6,263 bases of DNA, taken from contig JBCDCZ010000271.1 of NCBI GenBank assembly GCA_039180865.1, positions 1-6,263 on the forward strand. Reading direction: 5' to 3'. Shown here in pieces: positions 5,940 to 6,263 of this stretch (positions within the stretch are counted from its first letter, which is position 1; each line of letters opens with the position of its first letter). Both the position numbers and the translations under genes were made by a program. The DNA is from JBCDCU01 sp039180865 (GTDB taxonomy: Bacteria > Pseudomonadota > Alphaproteobacteria > Rhizobiales > JACESI01). The notes below the pieces were generated by a model. That model saw only the letters and a list, made by a program, of their open reading frames with translations. It was not told where the DNA came from and did no database searches.

Positions 5940-6263
5940 CTATGTCTTGACGACGACGCGGGCACCTACGTTCACCCGGTTGTAAAGGTCGATAATGTCC
6001 TGGTTCCAAAGGCGGATGCAGCCGCTTGAGAGGGACCGTCCAATGCTGCGTGGATTGTTCGTTCCATGCAGCCGGTAAAGCGTGTCGCGTCCACCCTGGT
6101 AGAGATAGAGTGCGCGGGCCCCCAATGGGTTGCGTAGGCTCGGCGGCATGCCTTTCGCCCATTTTCTCAATTCAGGTTCCCGGCGGATCATGGATGCTGG
6201 TGGCGTCCAGGTCGGCCACTGGCGTTTCAGGCCGATCCGAGCCCGACCAGCCCAGGTAAACCC
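5940..6263 (-). CDS. L,D-transpeptidase (YkuD domain), 5' end outside the window
   Basis: Only the C-terminal 107 codons are in the window. The frame stays open to the right edge and ends at a TAG (5940-5942). The piece reads as the end of a YkuD catalytic domain: GFTWAGRARIGLKRQWPTW near the edge, then TPPASMIRREPELRKW, NPLGARALYLYQGGRDT and RLHGTN. The active-site motif SSGCIRL follows, with the catalytic Cys encoded at 6018-6020 and the motif His 16 residues before it at 6066-6068. The protein ends in VNVGARVVVKT. Such enzymes act in the periplasm and form 3-3 cross-links between meso-diaminopimelate residues of peptidoglycan; some relatives attach outer-membrane proteins to the wall. The missing part should hold a signal peptide and the start. 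All visible catalytic residues are intact, so this is not a pseudogene on present evidence. An in-frame ATG at 6191 is not the real start, because the family sequence continues upstream of it. It converges on hemY and is probably a separate transcription unit. Confidence 0.93.
   Translation of the reverse strand, partial: GFTWAGRARIGLKRQWPTWTPPASMIRREPELRKWAKGMPPSLRNPLGARALYLYQGGRDTLYRLHGTNNPRSIGRSLSSGCIRLWNQDIIDLYNRVNVGARVVVKT

Noticed and set aside
6026..6259. A 77-codon plus-strand frame opposite the L,D-transpeptidase
   Set aside because: It overlaps the clearly conserved YkuD active-site region on the other strand and has no protein-like features of its own.

Overview
The window looks like a chromosomal housekeeping segment from an alphaproteobacterium, most likely of the order Hyphomicrobiales (Rhizobiales). 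The basis is the gene order hemC, hemD, a mitofilin/Mic60-family membrane protein and a two-TM 'HemY' TPR protein on the plus strand, followed by a convergent YkuD-type L,D-transpeptidase with the SSGC active site that is common in this order. Base composition is moderately GC-rich by eye. I cannot name the genus. No mobile element, CRISPR array, tRNA or rRNA was seen.

Layout: positions 1-103 are a short leader with no supportable gene and only weak promoter-like words. hemC (about 104-1057) and hemD (1069-1776) encode two consecutive tetrapyrrole enzymes, separated by 11 nt. A 101-nt gap follows, holding a possible 12-codon upstream ORF. The mic60 gene (about 1878-3992) comes next and overlaps hemY (3989-5821) by an ATGA tetranucleotide. 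The 118 nt between hemY and the end of the next gene contain a hairpin that is best read as the terminator of the minus-strand gene. The L,D-transpeptidase gene runs from the right edge of the window (5' end missing) leftwards to its stop at 5940.

How the genes work together: HemC polymerises four porphobilinogen molecules to hydroxymethylbilane, and HemD cyclises this to uroporphyrinogen III, the precursor of heme, siroheme, cobalamin and bacteriochlorophyll. The two downstream membrane proteins are not enzymes of the pathway as far as the sequence shows. The Mic60 homologue has a long disordered cytoplasmic N-terminus, one transmembrane helix, a long periplasmic coiled coil and a C-terminal mitofilin domain. 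HemY is a two-TM protein with a cytoplasmic TPR array and a long Pro/Glu/Lys-rich tail. Mic60 shapes cristae in mitochondria, and its alphaproteobacterial relatives are tied to envelope and intracytoplasmic membrane architecture. The most interesting aspect of this window is therefore the coupling of tetrapyrrole synthesis genes to a membrane-shaping protein and a TPR partner in one apparent operon. This arrangement is known in the class, so it is notable rather than new. Less ordinary details are the unclear mic60 start with its overlapping micro-ORF, a sharply AT-rich patch inside hemD that resembles an internal promoter, and the distinctive C-terminal end of HemY.
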